64,000 bases of DNA from Clostridiales bacterium UBA1775. Lineage in GTDB: Bacteria > Bacillota > Clostridia > Monoglobales > Firm-18. Both the position numbers and the translations under genes were made by a program. Where the stretch lies: assembly GCA_002314595.1 (NCBI GenBank), contig DCGP01000032.1, forward strand, positions 146,872-210,871, read 5' to 3'. Positions within the stretch are counted from its first letter, which is position 1. Each line of letters starts with the position of its first letter. Positions 15,620-25,378 of this stretch are shown piece after piece. The notes under the pieces are model-generated. The model was not told the DNA's origin. It ran no database searches and worked only from the letters and a program-made list of their open reading frames with translations.

Positions 15620-18600
15620 ATGAAAAAAAGGACTAATAGACTACATATTTTATCACTTGTAGCATTATTGATATTTGCTACATTCGTTTGTACTCAGCCT
15701 ACAGCTTATGCCGTTAATTATACTGCATCGCATATGACCTTTGCTTTTCCACAAGAGTTGAACCAATATTTACGTACTGGTACTGGTGATACAGGAATAA
15801 AATTTTTTCCTAATGGTTCGGGTGATTCAGTACAATTAAGTAAGAATGACGGTGAGACTTTAATATATAATGGAAAAGTCTATGATGTTTATAGTTTGGG
15901 GAGCGAAGTGACACCAGCTAGCGATGCCGCGCAATTTCGTACATATTTAAAAGTAGGTACAAATAAAACTGCTAAAATTAAAAATTCAAATCCAGATTAC
16001 TGGCCAACTTCTGCTGCAAATATGATTGCTGTTCCGGGCAATATAGACAATTTGAAGGATGGAAGCCAAAATGCATTATTTACTTGGGCACAACATTATA
16101 AAATAACTTTAGATGCAAATGGTGGAACTGCTGGATCAAAAACTTCGTTCAACATTGTCAAAGATGAAGATATGCCGGCATTGACTAGCACAGGAGAATT
16201 ACCTACAAAGCAAGGTTTCACCTTCAATGGTTTCTTCGATGCCGCAACAGACGGAACTAAGTATTATAATGCCGATGGTACAAGCGCTAAGAAATGGGAT
16301 AAGACCAGTGCTAACACTACGCTATATGCGCAGTGGACACCTGATTCAACGGATCCCAAGTTTTACGCTGTGTTCAACACGAATGCCGAAGGAAAGTCAG
16401 GAGAAGCAGGTTACAAGCCGGCAAATACGCTATCTATTTACTATGACACAAATAAGGCAAGCCATATAGGCGTGAGTGGTAAGAATGTGTACTCAGATCT
16501 TCCAACAGAAGCAACAAAAAAGGAGGATTGGGGATACAACGCCAAACGATACTTAGTGAAAAATGTCGTGATCGATGCCGGTGTGGCAAACTATTCCGGA
16601 CTAAAGAGCACAGCTTATATGTTCTCTGATATGGACAGCGCTGACGATATCAGTGGATGCGAGTATCTGGATGTAAGCAATGTTACGAACATGAGTAATA
16701 TGTTCAGCTTCTTCGGCCTTGACAGCAAAAGCCTTACAGTAGTCCCGAATGTGTCAGACTGGAATACCGTTAATGTAACGGACATGTCTTATATGTTCAA
16801 CAGATACGGCAAAAGCAGCACAGCGAAATTACAGGCTCTGGATTTATCAAAGTGGAGCATTAGTTCGCTTACCAAAACAGAGCGTATGTTCTCGTTCTAC
16901 GCCTACGCGAACACTCTGGGCGATCCTGTCGTATATGCAGCGAACTGGTCATCAGCTAAAACTCTAAATGCAAACAATTCCATGGATATGTTTACCGATA
17001 GCAAGCTCAGAAATGCTAATAATGTAACTTCTGCTTCTGATCAATGGGCATTTGCTAACACCGGCGCAACAGGCTGCTTTACTGTCGAAACACCCCCCTA
17101 CGCTGTTTCTGCAGATTTTAACTTTACACCACCTACAGAATCAACATACGACGGTACTGTTAAGAGTGCTGAGGTGAAGGCTAAGTCAGGCATAACAGGT
17201 ATGGGAGAAGTAACTGTTAAGTACTCCTCGGACGGTGGCAAAAATTGGTCGCAAACTGCAAAAAATGCAGGTACATATATCGTTAAAATTGATGTTGCAG
17301 AAGGCGAAGACTATGCTTCTACAACAGATATAACTGACAGTTCTTGGACATTTACCATTGAAAAAGCCAAACTTACTGTTTCAGGCACAACGGTAGAAAG
17401 TAAAACTTATGATGGTAATGCAACCGCTACCGTAAAGAAAGGTACACTTGCAGGAGTTATCGGAGCAGACGATGTAAGCATAGACACCACAACGGGAACA
17501 TTTGAGGATAAGAATGCAGGAGAAACTAAGGAAGTTACTGTTTCTTATACATTAAAGGGTGTGGATACAGATAATTATGAAATTGATACTGAGACAGTAA
17601 ATGCTGATATTAGCAAAAAAGTGTTAACTGTTTCAGGCACAACGGTAGAAAATAAAACTTATGATGGTAATACAACCGCTACCGTAAAGAAAGGTACACT
17701 TGCAGGAGTTATCGGAGCAGATGATGTAAGCATAGACGCTGCAACGGGAACATTTGAAGATAAGAATGCAGGAGAAGCTAAGGAAGTTACTGTATCTTAT
17801 AATTTATCGGGTGATGATGCAGGAAACTATGTAGTTGAAGATGAAAAATCTTCTGCAACAATTACTAAGCGTGATATTACACTTAACTCTGCAGATGCTA
17901 TAAAAGAATATGACAGAACACCTTTAACAAATCATAGCGTAGCAGAATTGGGAAGTGGATTTGTAGCAGGCGAAGGTGCAACATACAATTACATAGGCTC
18001 ACAAACTTTTGTCGGAAAATCGGATAACATATTTACATACACCTTGAATGAAGGAACAAAAGCAGATAACTACGATATTACAACGGAAAACGGAAATCTT
18101 GAGGTTTGTAAAAAAGCACTTAAGATATACGGAATTACTGCAAGTGATAAAGTTTATGACGGAACAGAAACGGCAACAATCAGCACTGCAAACGCAATTT
18201 TTGAAGGAATTGCTCCTTGCGATACATTAACGGTTTCAACAACGGGGGTATTTGCAGATAAAAATGCCGGAGAAAATAAAACAGTAACCTTCAGTGGATT
18301 AGTGATTGACGGTGATGCAAAGGATAATTACATAATCGATGATAACAGTCAAAAAATTACAGAAGCAACTATTTATAAAAAAGAATTAACAGTTGTGGCA
18401 GGCGCAAAGTTATCTTATGTAAACAGAGATTTGGAAAAGCTTACTTATACAAGCGAAGGCTTGCTTGAGGGCGATACAATAAGTGGCGAACTTGAAACAA
18501 ATGCAGATAACAAAATAGCCGGAGAATACGATATAACAATCGGAACACTTTCTGCAGGTGATAATTATACAATCACATTTATACCTGCAAAATATACTAT

Positions 18601-19222
18601 CCTAAGAAGAAGATCGTCCGGCAGTACAAAATTATCAACTGTAAAAGTAACCACCAATATAGGTGATGATGAAAGCGTTTTATCGGTTAGCGTGGGTAAA
18701 AAAGTTTCATCAATTCAAACACCTACTATGGATAAGAAAAACTTTATTGGCTGGTATGCAGACGAGGATTTAACAACACCTGTTTCAGAAAATGATATTA
18801 TTAATGAAGACACATCATTATATGCAGGCTTTGAGTGGGATTCAAAATACACACTTAATATGGCTATCGGCAAAAAAGAAGCAGTCGCTTTCGGTGAAAG
18901 CGTTACAAACGATGTTGCGCCTATCATTAGAAATGACCGAACAATGCTTCCTGCAAGATTTGTTGCCGAGAATTTAGGTGCAAAGGTTGAATGGGAGGAA
19001 GCAACACAGACTGTTACAATCACAAGCGAAGACGGAAAGACAGTAATTAAGCTTGTTATCGGTTCAAATAAAGCATTTGTAAATGGACAAGAGATAATTT
19101 TAGACAGCGCAGCATTTATAGAAAACGACAGAACTTACACACCGGTAAGATTTGTTGCCGAAGCCCTTGGCGCAACAGTTGAGTGGGTTGACAAAAATCA
19201 GGAAGTTATTATAATAAAATAA
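15620..19222 (+). CDS. Large repeat-rich secreted surface protein
   Basis: A 1200-residue exported protein. The signal peptide ends near AYA at residue 31. Domains in order: an InlB/Listeria-Bacteroides repeat (about 160-240, LDANGGT to LYAQW); DUF285-type BspA-like repeats (about 325-430, with NMSNMF, DMSYMF and ERMFSFY); four YDG/MBG-type repeats (about 505-920, each with YDG near its start) and a related unit (930-994); a second InlB-like half repeat (1026-1073); and a C-terminal copper-amine-oxidase-N stalk domain (about 1078-1200, two NDRT...PARFVAE / PVRFVAE halves). Such proteins usually serve adhesion. There is no SLH or LPXTG anchor, so attachment may rely on the C-terminal domain. 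The N-terminal half is visibly richer in G+C than its neighbours, suggesting transfer or recombination. Confidence 0.85.
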   Translation: MKKRTNRLHILSLVALLIFATFVCTQPTAYAVNYTASHMTFAFPQELNQYLRTGTGDTGIKFFPNGSGDSVQLSKNDGETLIYNGKVYDVYSLGSEVTPASDAAQFRTYLKVGTNKTAKIKNSNPDYWPTSAANMIAVPGNIDNLKDGSQNALFTWAQHYKITLDANGGTAGSKTSFNIVKDEDMPALTSTGELPTKQGFTFNGFFDAATDGTKYYNADGTSAKKWDKTSANTTLYAQWTPDSTDPKFYAVFNTNAEGKSGEAGYKPANTLSIYYDTNKASHIGVSGKNVYSDLPTEATKKEDWGYNAKRYLVKNVVIDAGVANYSGLKSTAYMFSDMDSADDISGCEYLDVSNVTNMSNMFSFFGLDSKSLTVVPNVSDWNTVNVTDMSYMFNRYGKSSTAKLQALDLSKWSISSLTKTERMFSFYAYANTLGDPVVYAANWSSAKTLNANNSMDMFTDSKLRNANNVTSASDQWAFANTGATGCFTVETPPYAVSADFNFTPPTESTYDGTVKSAEVKAKSGITGMGEVTVKYSSDGGKNWSQTAKNAGTYIVKIDVAEGEDYASTTDITDSSWTFTIEKAKLTVSGTTVESKTYDGNATATVKKGTLAGVIGADDVSIDTTTGTFEDKNAGETKEVTVSYTLKGVDTDNYEIDTETVNADISKKVLTVSGTTVENKTYDGNTTATVKKGTLAGVIGADDVSIDAATGTFEDKNAGEAKEVTVSYNLSGDDAGNYVVEDEKSSATITKRDITLNSADAIKEYDRTPLTNHSVAELGSGFVAGEGATYNYIGSQTFVGKSDNIFTYTLNEGTKADNYDITTENGNLEVCKKALKIYGITASDKVYDGTETATISTANAIFEGIAPCDTLTVSTTGVFADKNAGENKTVTFSGLVIDGDAKDNYIIDDNSQKITEATIYKKELTVVAGAKLSYVNRDLEKLTYTSEGLLEGDTISGELETNADNKIAGEYDITIGTLSAGDNYTITFIPAKYTILRRRSSGSTKLSTVKVTTNIGDDESVLSVSVGKKVSSIQTPTMDKKNFIGWYADEDLTTPVSENDIINEDTSLYAGFEWDSKYTLNMAIGKKEAVAFGESVTNDVAPIIRNDRTMLPARFVAENLGAKVEWEEATQTVTITSEDGKTVIKLVIGSNKAFVNGQEIILDSAAFIENDRTYTPVRFVAEALGATVEWVDKNQEVIIIK
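17375..17548 (+). repeat. 174-bp tandem repeat copy 1
   Basis: First of two direct copies inside the surface-protein gene, spaced 252 bp (84 codons) apart. About nine of 174 bases differ from copy 2, with several changes silent. It encodes a YDG-type domain. Confidence 0.9.
17627..17800 (+). repeat. 174-bp tandem repeat copy 2
   Basis: Second copy, about 95 percent identical to 17375-17548. Such near-identity makes the gene prone to repeat gain or loss by recombination. Confidence 0.9.
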
Positions 19223-19286
19223 TATTATGTCAAGTTGGAGAAAACTATAAATTTGTTGGATATATTTATTGTTCGGCATTTGCGCG

Positions 19287-19323
19287 TCGGAACAAGCGAA
19301 ATTTCGCTTGTTCCGATTTTTTT
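19287..19323 (+). terminator. Terminator of surface-protein gene
   Basis: TCGGAACAAGCG pairs with CGCTTGTTCCGA around AAATTT, followed by seven T residues. It lies 65 bp after the stop codon. Confidence 0.88.
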
Positions 19324-19516
19324 ATAAAATCGGAACCCACATAAACTGCTGTTCCTTATTTTTCACAATAGGTTACGCTCGGTTTGTCTGCTCGTTTGTA
19401 AACGCACTCACAACGGCAAACTATTGCTACCAACCTTTTGAGGTTTATTCGTATATCTTTATTGCTCGTTTTGTATGAAGCTTGTCAATATTAGTGGACA
19501 AATAAAAATATTAAAC

Positions 19517-19545
19517 TTGATTTTATTCAATTGTTGTTATATAAT
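19517..19545 (+). promoter_or_regulatory. Promoter of the MATE-ATPase gene
   Basis: TTGATT (19517-19522), 17-bp spacer, TATAAT (19540-19545). The 5' leader to 19689 is about 135 nt long with no recognised structure. Confidence 0.65.
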
Positions 19546-19688
19546 AGACTCAGATTTTTTTATCGTAGGAGCATAAAATAAAAAGTTTTAAAGGTTTGAT
19601 TTGCAGATACTTTACTAAATTTGATAGAATTTAAAAATTATTGATAAATAACGTCAATTAACATAGAAAATTTAAAGTTGGGTGTAGT

Positions 19689-21442
19689 ATGAAAAATAAC
19701 AGCATATTAAAATCAGAATATCTTAAAATGTTGCCGTCAGTATTTTTAATAATGCTGGCAACATCAGCCTATGGATTGTTAAACAGCTTAATAGTTGGTA
19801 ATTTCTGTGGCTCAAAAGGACTTGCAGCTATGGGTATTATTACGCCGTTAACCGGTATGATTTATGCCTTTTCGAGTATGATGAATTTTGGAACATTAAG
19901 TGTTTGTGGTAACTACTTTGGAGAAGGTAAAATAAAAGGAGCAAATTCAGCATTTACCACATCCTTAATTTGTGGTTCTGCAGTTGGTGCAGTTTTAACA
20001 TTGGTATCACTAATTTTTCCAAGACTTATTTCAAGCCTTTTAGGGTCAAATGTTGAAATGTTGGACTCTGTGGCAGACTATCTAAAAGGTATGTCATTTG
20101 GAATGATTCCGCTTATGATAAACAGCACAATTTGTTCCTATATTCATATGGGTAAAAAGCATCATTGGGCGATTATTTCAGTAATTATTCAAATAACAAT
20201 AAACGTAGCTTTGGACTTTTATTTTATTTTGTGTTTGAATAAAGGTATTTTCTATGTAGGCCTTGCCACATCAATAGGCTCAATAACAGCGATGATAATT
20301 TTGCTTATTTGTACATATAGTAAAGATTCTGTTGTTAAAATAAAGCCTTCACTGTTTAGATTTAGTCATTTTGTTAATTCTATAAAATATGGCTCAAATT
20401 CAGGATTTATGGAGACAGCCTTGGCAATTAGGAACCTTGTAATTAACTATTATTTAGTTAATGTAGGTGGAGCAGATGCAGTCTCTGCTTGGTCTGTAAT
20501 GCTTAATGTAGGCATTTTAATGGTTGCATTGTCAGACAGTAACGTGGAAGTAAGTCAAATCCTATTTAGTATTTCAGTTGGTGAAAAGGATAAAAAATCT
20601 GTAAAGGAAATATGGAGTTTTGCATGCAAGGTAGGAAGAATTACTACAGGCGTCGTTGCACTTATTATGATAATTTTTGTTAAGAAAATAGCAATGTGCT
20701 TTGGCTTAACAGGACAAGCACTGGATTATGCCTCATTTTTATGATAGTATTCGGCATAGTGATGACAATAGGTTTTAGGAACGATATTTGTACTCAATTA
20801 TGGCAAATATTAAAATTAACAAAACAGTCCATTTGGATAAGCGTTCAAACCTGCTGTATATTGCCAATTTTGTTATCCGTATTGCTTGTAAAAATGTTCG
20901 GAGTGTATGGTATAATAATAGCAATTCTTATTTCAAATATACTGTCCGGTTTTACTATTTTAATTATTTCATGTATTAAAAATAATAAAATGCCAAAGGA
21001 CGCCTTTGAATATTTATTGTTAAACCAAAGAATAAAAGATGTTCCCGGAATTAGCAGAACGATTTACACCATAGACGATGCAATCAATTCCTCAAAGGAT
21101 TTACAAGCCTTTTGCGAGGCTCAAAATATTGATAAACGAACAAGCTATTATATTAGCCTTTGTTTAGAGGAAATGGCAGTTAATGTAATAGAACACGGCT
21201 TTACAAAAATGAAGGACGCAAGCAATGGCGCAATAGATATGTTTGCCTATGTTGATGATGGACAGGTTACACTTAGAATAAGGGACAATTCAGTTGCATT
21301 TGACCCAAATGAACGCTTTAAAATTTTAATGGACGATGAGGATATAACAAAGCATATCGGTATTAAAATGGTTAAAAAACTCCAAAAGGAAATGAAATAT
21401 CAATCACTAATTAGTAAAAATGTGTTGATTATTAAAATATAA
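19689..21442 (+). pseudogene. MATE transporter fused to GHKL ATPase, frameshifted
   Basis: The first frame (19689-20744) encodes about 351 residues of a MATE multidrug/cation-type transporter, with paired motifs such as GSKGLAAMGIITPLTGM and several membrane helices. It stops at TGA just after ASFL. The next frame (20696-21442) continues the missing transmembrane helices and ends in a HATPase_c domain resembling anti-sigma kinases of the RsbW type: the N-box is CLEEMAVNVIEHGF, then LRIRDNSVAFDP. Inserting one T in the T5 run at 20736-20740 joins the frames as ASFFMIVFGIV, giving one protein of about 585 residues. The lesion is therefore a single-base loss, a switchable tract or a sequencing error. 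Confidence 0.8.
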
Positions 21443-21455
21443 ATTAGGTGATATA

Positions 21456-21926
21456 ATGAACATTCGTAAAGGGACAAAAAAAGATATACCACAGATATTA
21501 CAGCTTTTATCTGAGGTTTTGGAAATTCATGCAGCAATTCGCCCTGATGTGTTTGTATCAGGAACAACCAAGTATACAGAGGACGAATTACTTTCAATTT
21601 TTAATAATGATAAAACTCCTGTATATGTTGCGGCAGATGAAAACGATAGTGTTTTAGGATACGCCTTTTGCATAATTAAAAGTCAACCATTTTCTAACAA
21701 TATGGTGCCATTTACTTCAATGTTTATAGATGACCTTTGTGTGTACCAAACTGCAAGAGGTAAGCACATTGGTCAAAAACTATTTGAATATGTAAAGACA
21801 GAGGCAAAGAAAATAGGTTGCTACGAGATTACACTTAATGTATGGGAAGGCAATGACGGCGCAAAAAAGTTTTACGAAAAAATGGGAATGAGACCAAAGG
21901 AAATACAAATGGAATATATCCTATAA
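21456..21926 (+). CDS. GNAT-family N-acetyltransferase
   Basis: A 156-residue acetyltransferase of the GNAT fold. The acetyl-CoA loop follows IDDLCVYQTARGKHIGQKL, with NVWEGNDGAKKFYEKMG near the C-terminus. The substrate is unknown. It begins 13 bp after the MATE-ATPase reading frame with ribosome site TAGGTGA, so it is probably cotranscribed. A terminator follows at 21970-22012. Confidence 0.9.
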   Translation: MNIRKGTKKDIPQILQLLSEVLEIHAAIRPDVFVSGTTKYTEDELLSIFNNDKTPVYVAADENDSVLGYAFCIIKSQPFSNNMVPFTSMFIDDLCVYQTARGKHIGQKLFEYVKTEAKKIGCYEITLNVWEGNDGAKKFYEKMGMRPKEIQMEYIL

Positions 21927-21969
21927 TTACGGTTGTAGGAAAATGCACATACCACAAAAAGTAAAAAAT

Positions 21970-22012
21970 AAAATGCACCTCAAAGGTATACACTTTTAGG
22001 GGTGCATTTTTT
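21970..22012 (+). terminator. Terminator after GNAT gene
   Basis: AAAATGCACC (21970-21979) pairs with GGTGCATTTT (22001-22010), with a 21-nt loop and a trailing T-run. Confidence 0.7.
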
Positions 22013-22052
22013 AAGAAAAATTAAAATTTAAAGTTGAAATTCCTTTTGCTTT

Positions 22053-22143
22053 GAACAAACTTCGCCTCTCATCTGTATACACCATTGGGTACACAGAAAG
22101 CTAAAACTTTTTTCCTCATTTTGTCCAAGCTGTACTATTTTCT
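22053..22143 (-). repeat. 91-bp structured repeat, copy B
   Basis: Minus-strand element starting AGAAAATAGT and ending with the 17-base block GAGAGGCGAAGTTTGTT plus C. The ends form a stem (GGACAAA with TTTGTTC, one G-U), and an internal 8-bp hairpin CTGTGTAC/GTATACAG is present. It begins 12 nt after the stop of the gene at 22156-24126, in the same orientation. It matches copy A at 47422-47512 in length and in four sequence blocks. Confidence 0.65.
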
Positions 22144-22155
22144 AACAACCTAAAA

Positions 22156-24126
22156 TCATTTATAAACTGTAAACAAAGCAAATGAATATGGCGTAAGCTC
22201 TTCATTTAGTGTAACAACATTGCCATCGATTTTTCCACTGCAATTATAAAAATCAATTTTGCTATAATCATTATCAAGTACGATTTTAGGCTTGTCAATA
22301 CCGTCGGCAAACAAATTCCAAAGACCTACGGCCATAGAGTTTTCATCTTTTTTGCACAAAATATATAATTCCGGGTTTTTAAAACACATAGCAGGAAGCC
22401 TTCTGCCTTGTAGCTTTTCTACACATTTGCAAATTTGCGCTTGCCTGTAATAATTCCTAAATAATCCTTTTTCCCATATACCCTTTGCCCATGAAACTTC
22501 TGCTACAAAAGAATATACAACAAATTTGTATCCCTTGTCATTTTCATAATAGTAACAGGCAGGGCATCTGTCTGCCGTTTTCCACAAATTACTGCTGTAA
22601 TTGCCGAAATTCCCGTCAATTTTTAAAAATTCACTTTGAATTTCAACAGTATCTTTAACATCAAGCTCATAAAATATTGCACTTGGGTTTACTTGAGCAA
22701 CTGTGTAATCATCTGCATCGCAAAAATGCTCCACAGGCATTTGATTAACCTTTTTCCACGAATTTACACCTACGTCAATACCCTTTTTCATTAGAATTTT
22801 TGCAGCTGCAAAATCAATAATTACACCATTTTTTAATGTTTCTTCATCAATGTATCGAGCATTTTCACCAAACACCAAGCTTGCACAGTTCTTTTGCCCA
22901 TAAGCAGTAGGTATAGAATTGTCAACTGTAAACCACTGGCTTATTAAGGGCAAATATCCAATGTAAGCGTGGAAGTTATCACGTGTTACATCTTCACCAA
23001 ATTCAGCATCTTCAAAGGTGTTGATGCTTTCAACAATGTTTAAACCAACTGTTTCTTTTCCGGCAAATCGCCTTTCTATTTCCTCATAGTGTCTTTTGTT
23101 TTTAATGTGTTTGTCAATATAGACAGTTTCATAATCTGCTTTGGAATCATAGTCAGTCATATATTTTAGTATTCCTTGACTGTGTCCGTCAGCACGTAAA
23201 ATCATATCATAAGCCTCTAACAATGAGGACGGAACCCAATGTCTCGGCCTTGGGTAAACATCGCCCTCGGTAATAAGCTCTGCACCGGTATCTTTAAGCC
23301 AATAGGTTTGTAATCTAATAGCTTCAATGTTAGATGCAAATGTTGGAATTTGGTTCCAATATGGTGCGCCTGTCATTCTTGCAAATGGCTTGGTTTCTCC
23401 GGCAGTAAGCTTTACCAATTCACCAAAGCTAATCCCCTCCATTTTGTAGGAGGAGGCATTAGCAGCAAGTCCAATTCTTGCTTTGGGATTTACCGAATGT
23501 ATTGCTTTTTCTATTTTAATGGTAAAATCTGCAAGGGTTTTGCCCATTAACTTTAAAAATTCTTTTCTGTATTTTATACCATCCTTTGAATATAACTTTT
23601 CACTAATAAATTCTCTTGTTATATTTTCACCTAATCTACTTGAAAGTGCTTTTATATGTTTATCACAGCAACAACCATGCTCACGAAATTTTTTACCACC
23701 GGTAAAGGAAAAATCATCCTCGAACATTATCTCCGGAACACCTGTTTTAGCAATAGCCGTAACAAGCTTTATAAAATCATTGGTAAAATTATCGTCCAAA
23801 GGGCAGTATCCACTTTCAATTACAGTTCCCTTGTCGGTAACTATTTTTGTATACTTTTCATAGGCTCCGTTGTCCATATAATTTCTGCCACCGTATCCTA
23901 TTGTAGGGCAAATCCAAGCACCTGCATTAAAGCCAAAGGATTTAAACTTTTCTACGGTCTTTATAAATGAATTTATGCTTTCGTTAAGTATTGTATCACT
24001 GTCAAGAACACGTTCAAAAACCACGAAAACTGCGTCAACCTCTGCATTTTTTAACTGTTGTGCCAATAGGCTAATGTCCTCTTCGCTTCTATCATTGTTA
24101 ATTATAGGTACACATACTCTGTACAT
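22156..24126 (-). CDS. Putative TIM-barrel glycoside hydrolase
   Basis: A 656-residue cytoplasmic protein without signal peptide. The N-terminal half looks like a TIM barrel of a glycosidase: VDAVFVVFERV, AGAWICPTIGYGG, acidic IMFEDDFSF on a strand end and LITEGDVYPRPRHW. A C-terminal beta-rich part ends LTPYSFALFTVYK, as in accessory domains of glycosidases. I cannot assign a GH family. Likely catalytic residues are among Glu/Asp in IMFEDDF and LITEGD, which is inference. It follows the PHP gene by 14 bp in the same operon. Confidence 0.5.
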   Translation of the reverse strand: MYRVCVPIINNDRSEEDISLLAQQLKNAEVDAVFVVFERVLDSDTILNESINSFIKTVEKFKSFGFNAGAWICPTIGYGGRNYMDNGAYEKYTKIVTDKGTVIESGYCPLDDNFTNDFIKLVTAIAKTGVPEIMFEDDFSFTGGKKFREHGCCCDKHIKALSSRLGENITREFISEKLYSKDGIKYRKEFLKLMGKTLADFTIKIEKAIHSVNPKARIGLAANASSYKMEGISFGELVKLTAGETKPFARMTGAPYWNQIPTFASNIEAIRLQTYWLKDTGAELITEGDVYPRPRHWVPSSLLEAYDMILRADGHSQGILKYMTDYDSKADYETVYIDKHIKNKRHYEEIERRFAGKETVGLNIVESINTFEDAEFGEDVTRDNFHAYIGYLPLISQWFTVDNSIPTAYGQKNCASLVFGENARYIDEETLKNGVIIDFAAAKILMKKGIDVGVNSWKKVNQMPVEHFCDADDYTVAQVNPSAIFYELDVKDTVEIQSEFLKIDGNFGNYSSNLWKTADRCPACYYYENDKGYKFVVYSFVAEVSWAKGIWEKGLFRNYYRQAQICKCVEKLQGRRLPAMCFKNPELYILCKKDENSMAVGLWNLFADGIDKPKIVLDNDYSKIDFYNCSGKIDGNVVTLNEELTPYSFALFTVYK

Positions 24127-24140
24127 TTAAAACACTTCCT

Positions 24141-25166
24141 TTATATTTCGTCTAAAAAATATCCTCTTGTGTCGGCATATCTGCCATATTCGTCAATCAC
24201 CGTAAACCTTACATACTTCAAATCGTCAATTAAGTCAAAGCACGCTTCGTTTATATATTCGTTTGTAGCTGCAATTTTTTCAGGAGCATATCTTAAATTT
24301 GTTTTCATAACAGCAGCCTTTGCATTTGAAAAGCTTGCGTGGATTTTATTATCCTCTATATAAAGCTCGTTGATTATAGGCCCTTGTGTTGAGTACATAT
24401 CACCTTTTTCCATAGCATTTAAAACAGCAGATGCAGTTAATTCCCTTGCTTTTATCATTGTAAATGCCCAAGGTCTTATGTCATTTTCATTACCATATAT
24501 TCGTGCAATATGGTTGTCGTCCGAAGCAGTACAGCCAATCCTCATACCATTTCTTAAAAAGTAATCATACATTTGGGCATTATATTCTGCTGAACCATAA
24601 AAAGTACCTTGGTTTATCATTTCCATAGAAATTAGTCCGCGAAGGTCTTTTAAATAATAAGTATCCTCAAGGGAAAGAGAAGGGTGGTTAAGAGCAACTA
24701 AAAACCCGTTTTTGTTTGCTTCGTCAATAAACCTTTGCGCAAATTCCATGGAGTATTCTCTTTTAATGTATTCACCGTAGCATTTTACATTAGGAGCTCT
24801 GTAAACTTCACCGTGTACCACATATTCGGGGCTAAACATAACCTGAGTTTCATTGTGTTGGTCTTTTGGATAAAGATTAAACTCTATTGTCTTCATTCTA
24901 ACATATTTATCATAAACCTTTAAATCTTCAAGGCTTCCATCACAAATAGCATATTCATAACCTGTTAAAACTAAAAAATCAGGGTCGCTTAAATGTGAAT
25001 GGTCAACCAAAAGCTCGTGGTCGGTTATTGCCAAAATATCATAGCCGTTTGCCTTATAAAAATCCTTCATTTCTTCAGGTGTATTTTTACCGTCCGAAAC
25101 AGTAGAATGACAATGCAAATTTGCCTTGTAAAATCTACCCTCCTTAGGAATTAGGTACTTTTTCAT
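24141..25166 (-). CDS. PHP-domain phosphoesterase-like protein
   Basis: A 341-residue PHP-fold metalloenzyme. Metal ligands are visible in NLHCHSTVSDG, LAITDHE and later ALNHPSL and CTASDDNHIARI. PHP proteins hydrolyse phosphoesters (histidinol phosphate, polynucleotides, nucleotide derivatives); the substrate is not evident. It is the first gene of an operon with the putative glycosidase. Its ribosome site is a G-rich AAGGGGGGC. The neighbouring 25379 gene diverges from it. Confidence 0.8.
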   Translation of the reverse strand: MKKYLIPKEGRFYKANLHCHSTVSDGKNTPEEMKDFYKANGYDILAITDHELLVDHSHLSDPDFLVLTGYEYAICDGSLEDLKVYDKYVRMKTIEFNLYPKDQHNETQVMFSPEYVVHGEVYRAPNVKCYGEYIKREYSMEFAQRFIDEANKNGFLVALNHPSLSLEDTYYLKDLRGLISMEMINQGTFYGSAEYNAQMYDYFLRNGMRIGCTASDDNHIARIYGNENDIRPWAFTMIKARELTASAVLNAMEKGDMYSTQGPIINELYIEDNKIHASFSNAKAAVMKTNLRYAPEKIAATNEYINEACFDLIDDLKYVRFTVIDEYGRYADTRGYFLDEI

Positions 25167-25308
25167 TTAATAGCCCCCCTTAACATAATTATCTATTGGA
25201 AAGTATATCATATACGTTTTAACATTTCAATAATTTTAATTAAAAAATTTTTGTGTATTTTTAACAATTAAATCATTTCATATTCTACAAACTCAACATC
25301 ATATTTCG

Positions 25309-25337
25309 TTGACAGTTTTTCGTTATTTTTGTATAAT
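25309..25337 (+). promoter_or_regulatory. Promoter of SLH-anchored glycoside hydrolase
   Basis: TTGACA (25309-25314) and TATAAT (25332-25337) with a 17-bp spacer, 41 bp before the ATG. Confidence 0.85.
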
Positions 25338-25378
25338 TATAAATAGCAAAAATATTATAAATAAAGGAGATATATGGT

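Larger units (their letters stand above)
19223..19688. other. Intergenic region after the surface protein
   Basis: Contains a strong terminator at 19287-19323 and a promoter at 19517-19545. A short open frame at 19269-19478 starts inside the terminator and has no ribosome site, so no gene is called. The rest shows nothing recognisable. Confidence 0.6.

Noticed and set aside
19269..19478. Short open frame after the surface protein
   Set aside because: It starts inside a terminator hairpin, has no ribosome site and codes for an unremarkable Phe/Cys-rich string.
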